64,000 nucleotides of DNA from Frankia sp. AiPa1 (GCF_023243075.1 NZ_JALKFZ020000176.1:1-64000); one strand, 5' to 3'. Counted from the first letter of the stretch, positions 8,483 through 17,465 are shown. Notes: generated by a model from the letters alone, not told the origin. Numbers and translations: made by a program.

Positions 8483-9562
8483 ATGGCAGGACCACCCGGA
8501 GACGACATCTTCCGGGCGACACTGGCCGCGGTCGCCCCAGGAACCCCCTTCCGTGACGGTCTGGAACGCATCCTGCGCGGCCACACCGGCGCCCTGATCG
8601 TGCTTGGGCACGACAAGGCTGTCGAAGGCCTGTGCACCGGCGGCTTCGAACTCGACGTCGAGTTCTCGGCCACCCGGCTGCGGGAGCTGGCGAAGATGGA
8701 CGGCGCGATCGTGCTGTCATCGGACCTGCAACGCGTTGTGCGGGCCGCGGTCCATCTGGTCCCGGACCCGACGGTGCCCACCGAGGAGTCGGGAACCCGA
8801 CACCGCACGGCGGAGCGGGTCGCGAAGCAGACCGAATACCCCGTCATCTCGGTCAGCCAGTCGATGCACATCATCGCCCTGTACGTCGCCGGGCGGCGCT
8901 ACGTGCTCGACGGATCGGCCGCGATCCTTTCCCGGGCGAACCAGGCACTGGCCACCCTCGAGCGCTACAAGCTGCGCCTCGACGAGGTGGCGGGCACCCT
9001 GTCCGCCCTGGAGATCGAGGATCTCGTCACGGTCCGCGACACGATCTCCGTGAGTCAGCGTCTCGAGATGGTGCGCCGCATCGCCGACGAGATCGAGGGT
9101 TACGTCGTCGAGCTCGGCACCGACGGACGGCTGCTGTCACTGCAGCTTGAGGAGCTGATGGCCGGGGTCGAGACCGAGCGCGAGCTCACCGTGCGCGACT
9201 ACCTGCCCGCCGGGTCCCGGGCCGGGTCGGCCACGCAGGTGCTCACCGAGCTGTCGGCGATGTCTCCCACCGACCTGCTCGACCTCACCGTGCTCGCCCG
9301 CGTGATCGGGTTCTCCGGCGGGGCGGACATTCTCGACCGGCAGATCAGCCCACGCGGCTATCGGATGCTCGCAAAAGTCCCCCGGCTGCCCCGGCTGGTC
9401 GTCGATCGGCTTGTCGAGCACTTCGGCACCCTGCAGAAACTGCTGGCCGCCGGCGTCCACGACCTGCAGATGGTCGACGGCATCGGCGAGGGGCGGGCCA
9501 GAGCCGTGCGGGAAGGGCTGTCCCGGCTCGCCGAGTCCAGCATCCTCGAGCGCTACGTCTAG
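8483..9562 (+). CDS. disA: DNA integrity scanning diadenylate cyclase
   Basis: 359-aa DisA, which condenses two ATP into cyclic di-AMP and scans DNA for branched structures. The DAC domain carries DGA at residues 73-75 and RHRTAER at 106-112, the catalytic and ATP-binding motifs. A helical spine follows, then a C-terminal helix-hairpin-helix DNA-binding region (MVDGIGEGRARAVREGL). The ATG at 8483 has GGGAG five bases upstream. The 126-bp gap from radA is comparatively AT-rich, with a TATGAT at 8394-8399 that could be a -10 element, so a disA promoter is possible here. Confidence 0.97.
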   Translation: MAGPPGDDIFRATLAAVAPGTPFRDGLERILRGHTGALIVLGHDKAVEGLCTGGFELDVEFSATRLRELAKMDGAIVLSSDLQRVVRAAVHLVPDPTVPTEESGTRHRTAERVAKQTEYPVISVSQSMHIIALYVAGRRYVLDGSAAILSRANQALATLERYKLRLDEVAGTLSALEIEDLVTVRDTISVSQRLEMVRRIADEIEGYVVELGTDGRLLSLQLEELMAGVETERELTVRDYLPAGSRAGSATQVLTELSAMSPTDLLDLTVLARVIGFSGGADILDRQISPRGYRMLAKVPRLPRLVVDRLVEHFGTLQKLLAAGVHDLQMVDGIGEGRARAVREGLSRLAESSILERYV

Positions 9563-9615
9563 CCGCCGCGGCCGGGTGCGCCCCGGGCCACGGGGACCTG
9601 CACAGGGATGGCACC

Positions 9616-10611
9616 ATGGCCGGGATGACCAGCGTGACCCATGAGGTTGAGGCGGAACCGGCCGCGCACCACGCTCTGATGAATCCGGTCGCCCGCACGG
9701 ACCCGGCGGCGCCGAGCACCCCGGTGGAGCGCGCCGTCGACTCTGCGGGGCTTGGCGGGCTGGTGCTGGACTGGTTCGCTGGGGCCGCGCGGGATCTGCC
9801 CTGGCGTCATCCCGGGACGACGCCGTGGGCGGTGCTGGTCAGCGAGGTGATGCTGCAGCAGACGCCAGTCAGTCGGGTGCTGCCCGTGTGGGGGACGTGG
9901 CTTGCCCGCTGGCCGACACCGGCGGCCCTGGCCGCGGAGGCATCCGGCGAGGCTGTACGGGCCTGGGGGCGGCTCGGCTACCCGCGGCGCGCACTGCGGC
10001 TGCATCAGGCGGCCAGCGCCGTCGTCGAGCGGCACGCCGGGGAGATCCCAGCCGACGTTGACGCCCTGCTAGCCCTGCCTGGCATCGGCACGTATACCGC
10101 TCGCGCGGTCGCGGCGTTCGCCTTCCGCCAGCGGCACCCGGTCGTCGACGTCAACGTGCGCCGGCTGTACGCGCGAGCCGTGGAAGGCCGGGCCGATCCG
10201 CCCACCACCGTCAGCCGCGCAGACCTTGCCGGCGTCGCCAAGCTGCTCCCCGCCGACCCCGAGAGCGCAGCACGCACCAGCGCCGCGCTGATGGAACTCG
10301 GTGCGCTGGTGTGCGTGGCCCGCGCGCCGCGATGCCCGGCGTGCCCGCTGCAGGAACAGTGCGCCTGGTTGCGGGCCGGCAGCCCCGCCGGCACTGGCCC
10401 GGCCCGGCGGCCGCAGGGCTACGCCGGCACCGACCGCCAGGTCCGCGGCCGGCTGCTTGCCGTCCTGCGTGACGCGGACCATCCCGTCGACCGGCACCTG
10501 CTCGACCAGGTCTGGGAGGAGCCGATCCAGCGCGACCGGGCGCTGGCCGGGCTGCTCGACGACGGCCTCGTCGTGCGGATCGCCCCGGGCGTCTACGCCC
10601 TGCCGTCCTGA
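9616..10611 (+). CDS. mutY: A/G-specific adenine DNA glycosylase
   Basis: 331-aa MutY, which removes adenine mispaired with 8-oxoguanine. The catalytic Glu is E77 in VSEVMLQQTPVSRV. The HhH is LPGIGTYTARAV, and the catalytic Asp lies in HPVVDVNVRR. The 4Fe-4S cluster ligands follow the C-x6-C-x2-C-x5-C spacing in CVARAPRCPACPLQEQC. The C-terminal 8-oxoG recognition domain of E. coli MutY is reduced here to a short region. AGGG eight bases before the ATG supports the start. It converges on the response regulator with only a few bases between the stops. Confidence 0.95.
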   Translation: MAGMTSVTHEVEAEPAAHHALMNPVARTDPAAPSTPVERAVDSAGLGGLVLDWFAGAARDLPWRHPGTTPWAVLVSEVMLQQTPVSRVLPVWGTWLARWPTPAALAAEASGEAVRAWGRLGYPRRALRLHQAASAVVERHAGEIPADVDALLALPGIGTYTARAVAAFAFRQRHPVVDVNVRRLYARAVEGRADPPTTVSRADLAGVAKLLPADPESAARTSAALMELGALVCVARAPRCPACPLQEQCAWLRAGSPAGTGPARRPQGYAGTDRQVRGRLLAVLRDADHPVDRHLLDQVWEEPIQRDRALAGLLDDGLVVRIAPGVYALPS

Positions 10612-10614
10612 GGC

Positions 10615-11523
10615 TCAGGACGAGCCGGAGGCGGCGCGGAAGCGGTAGCCGACGCCGCGGATGCTCTCGATGATCGTAGGTTCGCCGGCGGCCTCGCCCA
10701 GGCGACGACGCAGCCGACGGATGTGGACGGCCAGGGTGTTCGTCTCGGTGTGCGCCGAGCCCCAGACCTCGCGGAGCAGGGTCTCGCGTGGCACCACCCG
10801 CCCGGCCTGTTCCAGCAGCAGGGCGAGCAGCCGGAACTCTCGCGGGGGGACCGACACCAACGCGCCGTCGAGGCGTACCTCGTGCGCGGCCCGGTCGAGG
10901 AGCACCGGGCCACCACGCAGGACCTCGAAGCCGCCCCCGCGTGCGTACGCCGCCCCGGCCCGGTACGGACGCAGGCCGCCGACCATCGCCAGGACCTCGG
11001 TGACCCGGTACGGCTTGCTGACACAGGCGCTCGCCCCGGCGTCCAGACCCGCCGCGGCGGCCGGCCGGTCGTCGGGGCCGACCGCGAGCAGGATCGGTAT
11101 GTCGTCGTGGCCGGCGGCGCTACGCACGGTACGCACCACGGTCACCCCGTCGACGACGGGCAGCCGGGCGCTGATCAGCAGGGCGTCGGGCTGGCGCAGG
11201 CCGATCTCCAGCAGGGCCAGGGCCCCGTCCGCGACCACGCTGACCGCCACACCGCCGCCGACGATGGCGGCGAGCATGCCGTCCTCGACCTCGGAATCGG
11301 CGATCAGCAGGGCCGGGCCGAATGGCCTTCCCGCCGCCCCGGCCGCCGCGTGCTCGCCCGGGCGCCCACGCTCTCCCGTCGACCTGTCCCTGCCCAACAA
11401 TCCGTACTGACCCGATGGCACATGCTCGCCCGCGAACGGCGCACGTTCCCCCGCCGGCCCGCGGTCTCCCACCGGCCCGTGCTCCGCCGCTGACAGACCG
11501 GGGCCCGTCCGCGTCGGAACCAT
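10615..11523 (-). CDS. OmpR/PhoB-type regulator with degenerate receiver
   Basis: 302-aa regulator. Residues 1 to about 65 are low complexity. A receiver-like domain follows, then a PhoB-type winged helix (VPPREFRLLALLLEQAGRVV...NTLAVHIRRLRRRLGE...IRGVGYRF). Aligned to PhoB, the phosphoacceptor Asp is replaced by Ser (PDALLISARLP), the switch Thr by Val, and one of the two acidic metal ligands is lost; only the Lys (VSKPY) remains. It therefore probably works without aspartyl phosphorylation. ATG 11523 is chosen because earlier frame extends into pstB. It lies 41 bp after pstB on the same strand, so it may be read with the pst operon. Its regulon is unknown; a GlnR-like or phosphate-linked role is only a possibility. 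Confidence 0.88.
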   Translation of the reverse strand: MVPTRTGPGLSAAEHGPVGDRGPAGERAPFAGEHVPSGQYGLLGRDRSTGERGRPGEHAAAGAAGRPFGPALLIADSEVEDGMLAAIVGGGVAVSVVADGALALLEIGLRQPDALLISARLPVVDGVTVVRTVRSAAGHDDIPILLAVGPDDRPAAAAGLDAGASACVSKPYRVTEVLAMVGGLRPYRAGAAYARGGGFEVLRGGPVLLDRAAHEVRLDGALVSVPPREFRLLALLLEQAGRVVPRETLLREVWGSAHTETNTLAVHIRRLRRRLGEAAGEPTIIESIRGVGYRFRAASGSS

Positions 11524-11564
11524 TCTTCCGACTCTCTTCTCCGGTCCGTGTATCCCGCCGGCGG

Positions 11565-12341
11565 TCAGCCGAACCGTCCGGAGACGTAATCCTCGGTTCG
11601 CTTCTCCGTCGGGTTGGTGAAGATCTTCGAGGTCTTGTCGAACTCGACGAGCCGGCCAGGGTCGCCGGTCTTCTCCAGCGAGAAGAAGGCGGTCGCGTCG
11701 CTGACCCGGGACGCCTGCTGCATGTTGTGCGTGACGATCACGATCGTGAAGCTGGACTTCAGCTTGTTGATGAGATCCTCGATCGCCAAGGTCGAGATCG
11801 GGTCGAGCGCCGAGCAGGGCTCGTCCATGAGCAGCACCTGCGGCTCGACGGCGATCGCCCGGGCGATGCACAGCCGCTGCTGCTGACCGCCGGACAGGCC
11901 GGCACCCGGCCGGTTCAGCCGATCCTTGACCTCGTCCCAGAGATTGGCGCCCTTCAGCGACTCCTCGACCCGCTCGTCGAGCAGCGCCTTCTTCCGCACC
12001 CCATTGAGCTTCAGGCCAGCGATCACGTTCTCGTAGATGGACATCGTCGGGAACGGGTTCGGCCGCTGGAACACCATTCCGACCGTGCGGCGGACGTTCA
12101 CCGGGTCCATGCCGGCCCCGTAGAGGTCCTCACCGTCCAGGAGTACCCGCCCCTCGACCCTGGCTCCCGGGAGCACTTCATGCATCCGGTTGAGCGTGCG
12201 CAGCACCGTGGACTTTCCGCACCCGGACGGCCCAATGAATGCGGTGACGTTCTTCGGCTCGATCGTGAGGTTGACGTCGGACACGGCCTTGAACTTGCCG
12301 TAGTACGCCGTCAGCCCGGTTACCTCGATACGGGTGGCCAT
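11565..12341 (-). CDS. pstB: Phosphate ABC transporter ATPase
   Basis: 258-aa ATP-binding subunit of the high-affinity PstSCAB phosphate importer on the cytoplasmic face of the membrane. Walker A GPSGCGKST is near residue 37, the signature is LSGGQQQR, and Walker B is VLLMDEP with CSALDP following. The length and the PstB-typical TMSIYENVIAGLKLNG segment fit. GAGG lies a few bases upstream of ATG 12341. A 166-bp gap with an 18-bp tandem repeat separates it from pstA. Confidence 0.97.
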   Translation of the reverse strand: MATRIEVTGLTAYYGKFKAVSDVNLTIEPKNVTAFIGPSGCGKSTVLRTLNRMHEVLPGARVEGRVLLDGEDLYGAGMDPVNVRRTVGMVFQRPNPFPTMSIYENVIAGLKLNGVRKKALLDERVEESLKGANLWDEVKDRLNRPGAGLSGGQQQRLCIARAIAVEPQVLLMDEPCSALDPISTLAIEDLINKLKSSFTIVIVTHNMQQASRVSDATAFFSLEKTGDPGRLVEFDKTSKIFTNPTEKRTEDYVSGRFG

Positions 12342-12387
12342 GACAACCTCGACTCACGCTCTGTGCTGGACGCTGCTCGGTGGACGG

Positions 12388-12423
12388 ACGGTGTTCGCTG
12401 TACTAACGGTGTTTGCTGTACGG
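12388..12423. repeat. 18-bp tandem repeat between pstA and pstB
   Basis: Two adjacent copies of an 18-mer beginning ACGGTGTT (ACGGTGTTCGCTGTACTA and ACGGTGTTTGCTGTACGG) lie in the pstA-pstB spacer. Significance unknown. Confidence 0.8.
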
Positions 12424-12507
12424 ATGGTGCTCGACGAGCAGCAGGAGAGGCAGCGGACGGGCCGGCGACGGCGACGGCATCGGCGCGGCCGCCGGCCCGG
12501 GTCAGGA

Positions 12508-13575
12508 TCACTTCAACCGGTTACGTCCGGCGAACAGCCGGGCGATGAGGTTGAGCACCATGACGATCACGATCAGAACGAGCGCGGCCGACCAGGCCCG
12601 GTCGATGGCGGACTGCTGCGGCTGACCGGCCTGCGAGTAGATGTACAGCGGCAGCGAGCTCTGCGGGCCGGAGAACGGATCGCTGTTGATGAGGTTCGAC
12701 CCGAAGACGGTAAGCAGAACCGGGGCGGTCTCGCCGGAGACCCGGGCCACCGCGAGCATGACTCCGGTCACGATACCCGGCAGCGCGGTGGGCACGACCA
12801 CCCGCAGGATGGTCCGCCACTTGGGCACCCCCAGCGCGTAGCCGGCCTCGCGCAGCTCGTTGGGCACGAGCTTGAGCATCTCCTCGGCCGAGCGCACCAC
12901 CGTCGGGATCATCAGGACGACCAGGGCCAGCGACCCGGCGAACCCGGAGAAGCCCTGGTCCAGCGCCAGCACCCAGAAGGCCAGCACAAACAGACCGGCG
13001 ATGATCGAGGGTAGGCCGGTGAGCACGTCCACGAAGAAGCTGATCACCCGACTGATCCGGCCGCGGCCGTACTCCACCAGGTAGATCGCGACCAGCAGGC
13101 CGAACGGCACGGCGATCACACTGGCCAGCAGGACCTGCTCGACCGTCCCGATGATCGCGTGGTAGATGCCACCACCGGCGTCGCGTGCGCCGATGCCGTT
13201 CATCGAGTGGGTGTAGAAGGACGCGACGTGGAACCGCTTCCAGCCCTTCATGACCACGCTGGCGATGATCGCGATCAGGGGAACGACCGCCAGCAGGAAC
13301 GTGGTGTAGACCAGCGTCGTCGCGAAGCGGTCCCGGGCCCGGCGCGAACCCTCGATGGAGATGGAGCTCGCGGTCATCGCGATCACGAAGATCAGCGCGG
13401 CCATCAGTACAATCTGGATCTCGCTGTCGACCGGCGTCAGCAGGTAGATCAGCAGCGAGACGACCACGGACCCGGCGCCGACGGCGAGGGGGGTCCAGCG
13501 GGGCAGGGTCCGGCCGCGCAGGTTCAGGCGGTCCTCGCCCGCCACCGCGGGCTCGGGAACGGTCGCGGTGCTCAT
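12508..13575 (-). CDS. pstA: Phosphate ABC transporter permease PstA
   Basis: 355-aa inner-membrane permease. Several hydrophobic segments include an N-terminal pair (about residues 30-75), one near 95-120, and the BPD transport core. The EAA-loop region ELREAGYALGVPKWRTI, which docks on PstB, is present. The start ATG overlaps the pstC stop (ATGA), indicating coupling. It is longer than E. coli PstA (296 aa), the extra length being at the N-terminus. PstA pairs with PstC to form the channel. Confidence 0.95.
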   Translation of the reverse strand: MSTATVPEPAVAGEDRLNLRGRTLPRWTPLAVGAGSVVVSLLIYLLTPVDSEIQIVLMAALIFVIAMTASSISIEGSRRARDRFATTLVYTTFLLAVVPLIAIIASVVMKGWKRFHVASFYTHSMNGIGARDAGGGIYHAIIGTVEQVLLASVIAVPFGLLVAIYLVEYGRGRISRVISFFVDVLTGLPSIIAGLFVLAFWVLALDQGFSGFAGSLALVVLMIPTVVRSAEEMLKLVPNELREAGYALGVPKWRTILRVVVPTALPGIVTGVMLAVARVSGETAPVLLTVFGSNLINSDPFSGPQSSLPLYIYSQAGQPQQSAIDRAWSAALVLIVIVMVLNLIARLFAGRNRLK

Positions 13576-14681
13576 GCGGAGCTCCCGGAGAATTCACGGC
13601 GGCGCGCGACGATCGCCCGCGCGGCGATGTTGACGAGCATGGTGACGATGAAAAGCACGAGACCGGACGCGATGAGTGCGCCACGGCCGACGGTGTTGGC
13701 CTCACCCCAGCCGTTCGCCACGTTGGCGGCGATCGTGTTGCCGGCGGGTTCGAGCAGGTGTCCGGAGATGCTGAACGAGGCCGGCAGAACCAGTGCGACG
13801 GCGATCGTCTCGCCCATGGCCCGGCCGAGGCCCAGCATCGACGCACTGATCACGCCTGGTCGGCCGTAGGGCAGGACCGCGGTGCGGATCATCTCCCAGC
13901 GGGTGGCGCCGAGGGCCAGGGCTGCCTCCCGGTGCGCGATCGGCACCTGGAGGAAGACCTCACGGGACAGCGCCGCGACGATCGGAAGGATCATGATCGC
14001 GAGAACCACACCGGCGACGAAGTACGAGCGCCCGACCGAGTCCGCGTCGAACAGGGGGATCCAGCCGAGGTAGTCGTTCAGCCAGAGCTGGACGCCGGTC
14101 ATGTGCGGGGCGAGCACGATCAGGCCCCACAGGCCGTAGACGACACTCGGGACCGCGGCGAGCAGGTCGACGACGTAGCCGAGCGCCGAGGAGAGCTGGC
14201 GGGGCGCGTACACGGTGATGAACAGCGCGATCCCGACCGCGATCGGCACCGCGAGGATCATCGCGATGGCCGCGGTGACGACCGTGCCGAACAGCGTGGC
14301 GCCGACACCGAACTTCGGCGTGGGGTCGTTCGGGAACCATTCCTTGGTGGTGAGGAAGTTGCCCTTGTTGACGTCCAGGGCATGGGTGGCCTTCAGCACC
14401 AGGAACAGCGCGATCGCGACGATCAGCGCCAACAGCGCGAACCCGGCCGCTCTGGTGAGGTTCTTGAAGACCACGTCGGCCGTACCGACCTTGGCATTTC
14501 CGATGGGGGCCTTACCGGTAGGACCCTTACCAGCAGGCTCAGTCAACGCGTTGGGTGACGCCGACGGCGACTCACCGCTCGGCGGCCCGTCTGTCGGCGG
14601 CCCGTCTGTCGGCGGGACTGTCGCCGAAGCGGCCCCCCGCGGCTCGGCGGTGTCCGCCGAGCTGTCCGGCTCCGTCGTCAT
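13572..14681 (-). CDS. pstC: Phosphate ABC transporter permease PstC
   Basis: 369-aa permease. ATG 14681 is chosen because AAGGAGAGGACC lies directly before it; the open frame upstream has no family similarity. The first 75 or so residues are Pro/Ser/Gly/Thr-rich and hydrophilic, an unusual cytoplasmic extension with a repeated PPTDG. The permease core then begins (VVFKNLTRAAGFALLALIVA). The loop HREAALALGATRWEMIRTAVLP is the EAA motif contacting PstB. It overlaps pstA by four bases. A strong 16-bp hairpin lies between pstS and this gene. Confidence 0.94.
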   Translation of the reverse strand: MTTEPDSSADTAEPRGAASATVPPTDGPPTDGPPSGESPSASPNALTEPAGKGPTGKAPIGNAKVGTADVVFKNLTRAAGFALLALIVAIALFLVLKATHALDVNKGNFLTTKEWFPNDPTPKFGVGATLFGTVVTAAIAMILAVPIAVGIALFITVYAPRQLSSALGYVVDLLAAVPSVVYGLWGLIVLAPHMTGVQLWLNDYLGWIPLFDADSVGRSYFVAGVVLAIMILPIVAALSREVFLQVPIAHREAALALGATRWEMIRTAVLPYGRPGVISASMLGLGRAMGETIAVALVLPASFSISGHLLEPAGNTIAANVANGWGEANTVGRGALIASGLVLFIVTMLVNIAARAIVARRREFSGSSA

Positions 14682-14777
14682 GGTCCTCTCCTTGGTACCC
14701 GAACGGGACTTCCGATCAGGTCCCGGTCGCGCGGGTGCGGCGGGACGTCGCTGCCATGGCCGCCGTACATCGACGAA

Positions 14778-14812
14778 CCCGCGGTGGGGCTGGTGCAGCC
14801 CCACCGCGGGTG
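14778..14812 (-). terminator. 16-bp hairpin between pstS and pstC
   Basis: A perfect 16-bp inverted repeat (arms 14778-14793 and 14797-14812, beginning ACCCGCGGTGGGG) with a 3-base loop lies in the 313-bp spacer between the pstS stop and the pstC start. There is no U-tract. It probably acts as a partial terminator or 3' stabiliser that makes pstS mRNA more abundant than pstCAB. The rest of the spacer holds no gene. Confidence 0.75.
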
Positions 14813-14994
14813 CCGGCCGGGCCGGTCAGGTGGTACTTCAGGTGGTGCTCGGCCGCCGGGGCGGCGGTTCCGGCACCGCGGTCAGCGGAGTCCGGACCGT
14901 GCCCCGCCGGTGGCCGTCGGTGGCTCAAGGCTCAGCTGGCCGAGGGCCTGTCGGGCCGGGGATCAGGCGGGCCGGGGATCAGTCGGACCGAGAG

Positions 14995-16107
14995 TCAGGA
15001 CAGCTTGGCGACGGCGGCGCGGACCTGGGTCGCGACGCTCGACGGCAGCGGCGCGTAGCCGAGCTCGGTGATCGACTTCTGGGCCTCGTCCGACGCCGTG
15101 TAGGTCAGGAACGACTTGACCAGGGCGGCCTGGTCGGCCGGCAGGCCGGAGGTGCAGGCGATCTCGTAGGTGACCAGGTAGATCGGGTAGGCACCCTTGA
15201 CCGAGCTCGAGTAGTCGAACTTCAGAGCCAGGTCGCCGTTCGTACCCGCCACCGTCGCGGTGCTCAGGCCCAGCGAGGCGGCGTCGGTGCTCGGCTCGAC
15301 GTACTCGCCGGCCGCGTTCTTGACCTTGACGGTGGACAGGCCCGCGTTCTCCGCGTAGGAGAGCTCGGCGTACCCGATGGAGTTCTGGGTGGACTTCACC
15401 GTCGAGGTGACGCCGTCGCTTCCCTTGGCACCCTGGCCGCCGGGAGCCTTCCAGTCAGAACCCGAGTCGAAGGTCCAGGCGCTGCCGCCGGCACCCTTGA
15501 GGAACTTGGTGAAGTTGTCCGTCGTGCCGGAGCCGTCGGAGCGGTGCACCGTGGCGATCTTGGCCGAGGGCAGCGAGGCTCCGCTGTTCTCCGCCTTGAT
15601 CGCCGGGTCGTCCCAGCTCGTGATCTTACCGGAGAAGATCCCCGCCAGCGTCCCCGCGGACAGCTGCAGGTCCTTCACGCCGGACAGGTTGTACATCAGC
15701 GTGACCGGGCCCGCGGCCATCGGCAGGTCCACCGCCGAGCCGGGCGCGCAGCGCGCGCTGGCCTGAGTCGCCTGCGGGTCCTTGAGCGCCGAGTCGGAGC
15801 CGGCGAAGGAGACCTGCTTGGAGATGAACTGCTGGCGCCCCGTCGACGAGCCGGTCGACTGGTAGTTGATCGTCGCGCCGGAGCACTTGCTCTGGTAGTC
15901 CTTGACCCACTGGTCAACGGCGTTCTTCTGCGCCGACGAACCCGACCCGGTGATCGAGCCCTTGGCACACGAGATGGTGCTCGCGCTGGACGTGGCCGTC
16001 GTGGACCCGCCCGTGTCGTTGTTGTCGTCAGTTCCACATGCTGCCGCCACGGTGAGTAGAGCCACCATCGCGGCCCCGGCTGCGGCCTGACGCCTGCCTA
16101 GCTTCAC
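14995..16107 (-). CDS. pstS: Phosphate-binding lipoprotein
   Basis: 370-aa extracellular phosphate-binding lipoprotein of the Pst importer. The GTG start at 16107 has GAAGGG about six bases upstream and gives a clean signal peptide (KLGRRQ n-region, hydrophobic core, VAAAC lipobox with Cys24). The ATG-initiated longer frame would bury the signal peptide and is rejected. Phosphate-contact segments are TGSGSSAQK, SGSSTGRQQFI, FAGSDSAL and HRSDGSGTTDNF. It heads the pst cluster and has a PHO-box-like repeat upstream. Confidence 0.96.
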   Translation of the reverse strand: MKLGRRQAAAGAAMVALLTVAAACGTDDNNDTGGSTTATSSASTISCAKGSITGSGSSAQKNAVDQWVKDYQSKCSGATINYQSTGSSTGRQQFISKQVSFAGSDSALKDPQATQASARCAPGSAVDLPMAAGPVTLMYNLSGVKDLQLSAGTLAGIFSGKITSWDDPAIKAENSGASLPSAKIATVHRSDGSGTTDNFTKFLKGAGGSAWTFDSGSDWKAPGGQGAKGSDGVTSTVKSTQNSIGYAELSYAENAGLSTVKVKNAAGEYVEPSTDAASLGLSTATVAGTNGDLALKFDYSSSVKGAYPIYLVTYEIACTSGLPADQAALVKSFLTYTASDEAQKSITELGYAPLPSSVATQVRAAVAKLS

Positions 16108-16191
16108 AAGCAACCCTTCGTCCCAACGCCATGATCGGCGCCGAATGTTGTCCGCCCCCCGGACCGGGGTGCCGGCGAGAATCGAAGCGAT

Positions 16192-16213
16192 CCAGAGTGA
16201 ACGAAGGATGAAC
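16192..16213 (-). promoter_or_regulatory. PHO-box-like direct repeat upstream of pstS
   Basis: On the minus strand the sequence reads GTTCATCCTTC followed by GTTCACTCTGG: two head-to-tail 11-mers sharing GTTCA at the same register. This is the architecture of the PhoP-binding PHO box of Streptomyces (11-nt direct repeat units beginning GTTCA). It lies about 85 bp before the pstS GTG, a sensible place for a PhoP activator site. Not tested; no phoP is seen in the window. Confidence 0.7.
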
Positions 16214-17077
16214 GGGCGCATACGCCAACTGGTCACCAACCAGAACACATCCATGTCGGAGGATTTACGACCCGGTGGCATCCGTCACCTCCCGCGTCAC
16301 GACGACAAAAAGTATAATTAATCTCTACGGAGGGTTACATTCAAGCGCCGCACGCGGTCCCGACCGGCCGCAATCGAGCTCCAGCACGAGGGCGGTCCAG
16401 GCCGTCGCCTCGTCGGGATGATCACACCGCCGGACAATTCGCGGACTAGAGAGTGACAAGTAGGCGTGGCGTCGCGGACAGTGCCGATGTGGCGCCGCAC
16501 AATTAGGCCGTAGGCAGCCAGCCACCGTCGAGATTCGTCCGCAGGCCGCTCTCCCACGCCTCGGCACCGACCGGCCACGCCGGCCGCACGTCCTTTTTGT
16601 CTACTTCATGGTCATGAAGGGACATCGAGACGGTCGAGCCGGATGTTCTGGCAGCACCGAATGTTCACCCACGCGCCACATGCCCACGCCTGGCCCACTG
16701 CGTCCGGCCGCACAGTGGGACGCAGCCGGCGAAGCGGCCAAGCCGCGCGCAGCGCTACGCAGATGATCAGGATGTTCGACTGCGGTTACCCGACGTCCGT
16801 TCTGCCCCCAGATCTCCCGTAGCCTTTCCCGCTCTTCCATGATTTGCTGTCAAGCAACATCGAAGTTGCTGAAAGTATTGTGGAGATATCCGCTGGGCTT
16901 ATCCAGCGCGCTCATCAGTCGAATTAATCACTGAAAGGAATCATCCAACAACCGATAGCGACATATGGTGGCGCTGTCGGCGCCGGCACCTTCCTCGGCC
17001 GCCTTGCCGAGGCACCACGCCATTCGGCACCGCACCGGCTGTCACTCCGCCTGCACCGCACCGCCTGCGCCACCGCC

Positions 17078-17152
17078 GGTACACACCAGCCCGGTACACA
17101 CCAGCCCGGTGCAGACCTGACCGGTGCAGACCTGACCGGTACAGCACCGCCC
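17078..17152. repeat. 15-bp tandem repeats, five units
   Basis: Five consecutive 15-mers, all beginning GGT: two copies of GGTACACACCAGCCC, two of GGTGCAGACCTGACC, then one diverged unit. They lie just upstream of the ribosome binding site of the gene at 17202. Confidence 0.9.
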
Positions 17153-17201
17153 CCGCTACGCCCTGCCTGGCACAACCGATCTACAGGAGGACAGCCGAAA
17201 G

Positions 17202-17465
17202 ATGAACACCGTCGACAGCGACGATCTCCTGCCCGAGCCTCGCCCAGGCTTCGGTGGTCGCCCCCCGTCCCTCGCCGAGGTGACCACGGTCGATGACGGC
17301 GGGGCCGTGCGACACGAGCTGACCCTTGCCCCCGGGGCCACGGCGGCGGACCTGACGACCGCCATGATTCTGGTCCCGCCGGCGGCGAGCCTGGTGAGTC
17401 ACCATGGGGATGTCGACGTCTCGCTGGTGTTCCGGGAGGCGCCGGTCGGCCCGGACCGCTCCTGA
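17202..17465 (+). CDS. Small conserved-looking hypothetical protein
   Basis: 87-aa protein with a good AGGAGG ten bases before the ATG and strong GC at third codon positions, so very probably expressed. No signal peptide, membrane segment or known motif is evident. Residues 20-80 alternate hydrophobic and polar residues like a small beta-rich domain (HELTLAPGA, AMILVPPAASLV, DVDVSLVF). It sits about 100 bp ahead of the prolyl-tRNA synthetase on the same strand. Function unknown. Confidence 0.65.
   Translation: MNTVDSDDLLPEPRPGFGGRPPSLAEVTTVDDGGAVRHELTLAPGATAADLTTAMILVPPAASLVSHHGDVDVSLVFREAPVGPDRS

Larger units (their letters stand above)
16108..17201. other. Divergent regulatory region upstream of pstS
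   Basis: About 1.1 kb between pstS (minus) and the small gene at 17202 (plus). It contains the PHO-box-like repeat at 16192-16213 and an AT-rich patch at 16305-16323, with TATAAT on plus and TATACT on minus. Five 15-bp tandem repeats lie at 17078-17152. Short open frames show no family resemblance. No RNA gene was recognised. Confidence 0.55.

Noticed and set aside
16108..16281. ATG 16281 as pstS start
   Set aside because: It would hide the lipoprotein signal peptide; GTG 16107 has a good Shine-Dalgarno.
16318..16578. Small minus-strand ORFs in the pstS upstream region
   Set aside because: No ribosome binding sites and no family resemblance.
17078..17152. Possible CRISPR array
   Set aside because: Units are contiguous without unique spacers and no cas gene is present; same for 58251-58338.
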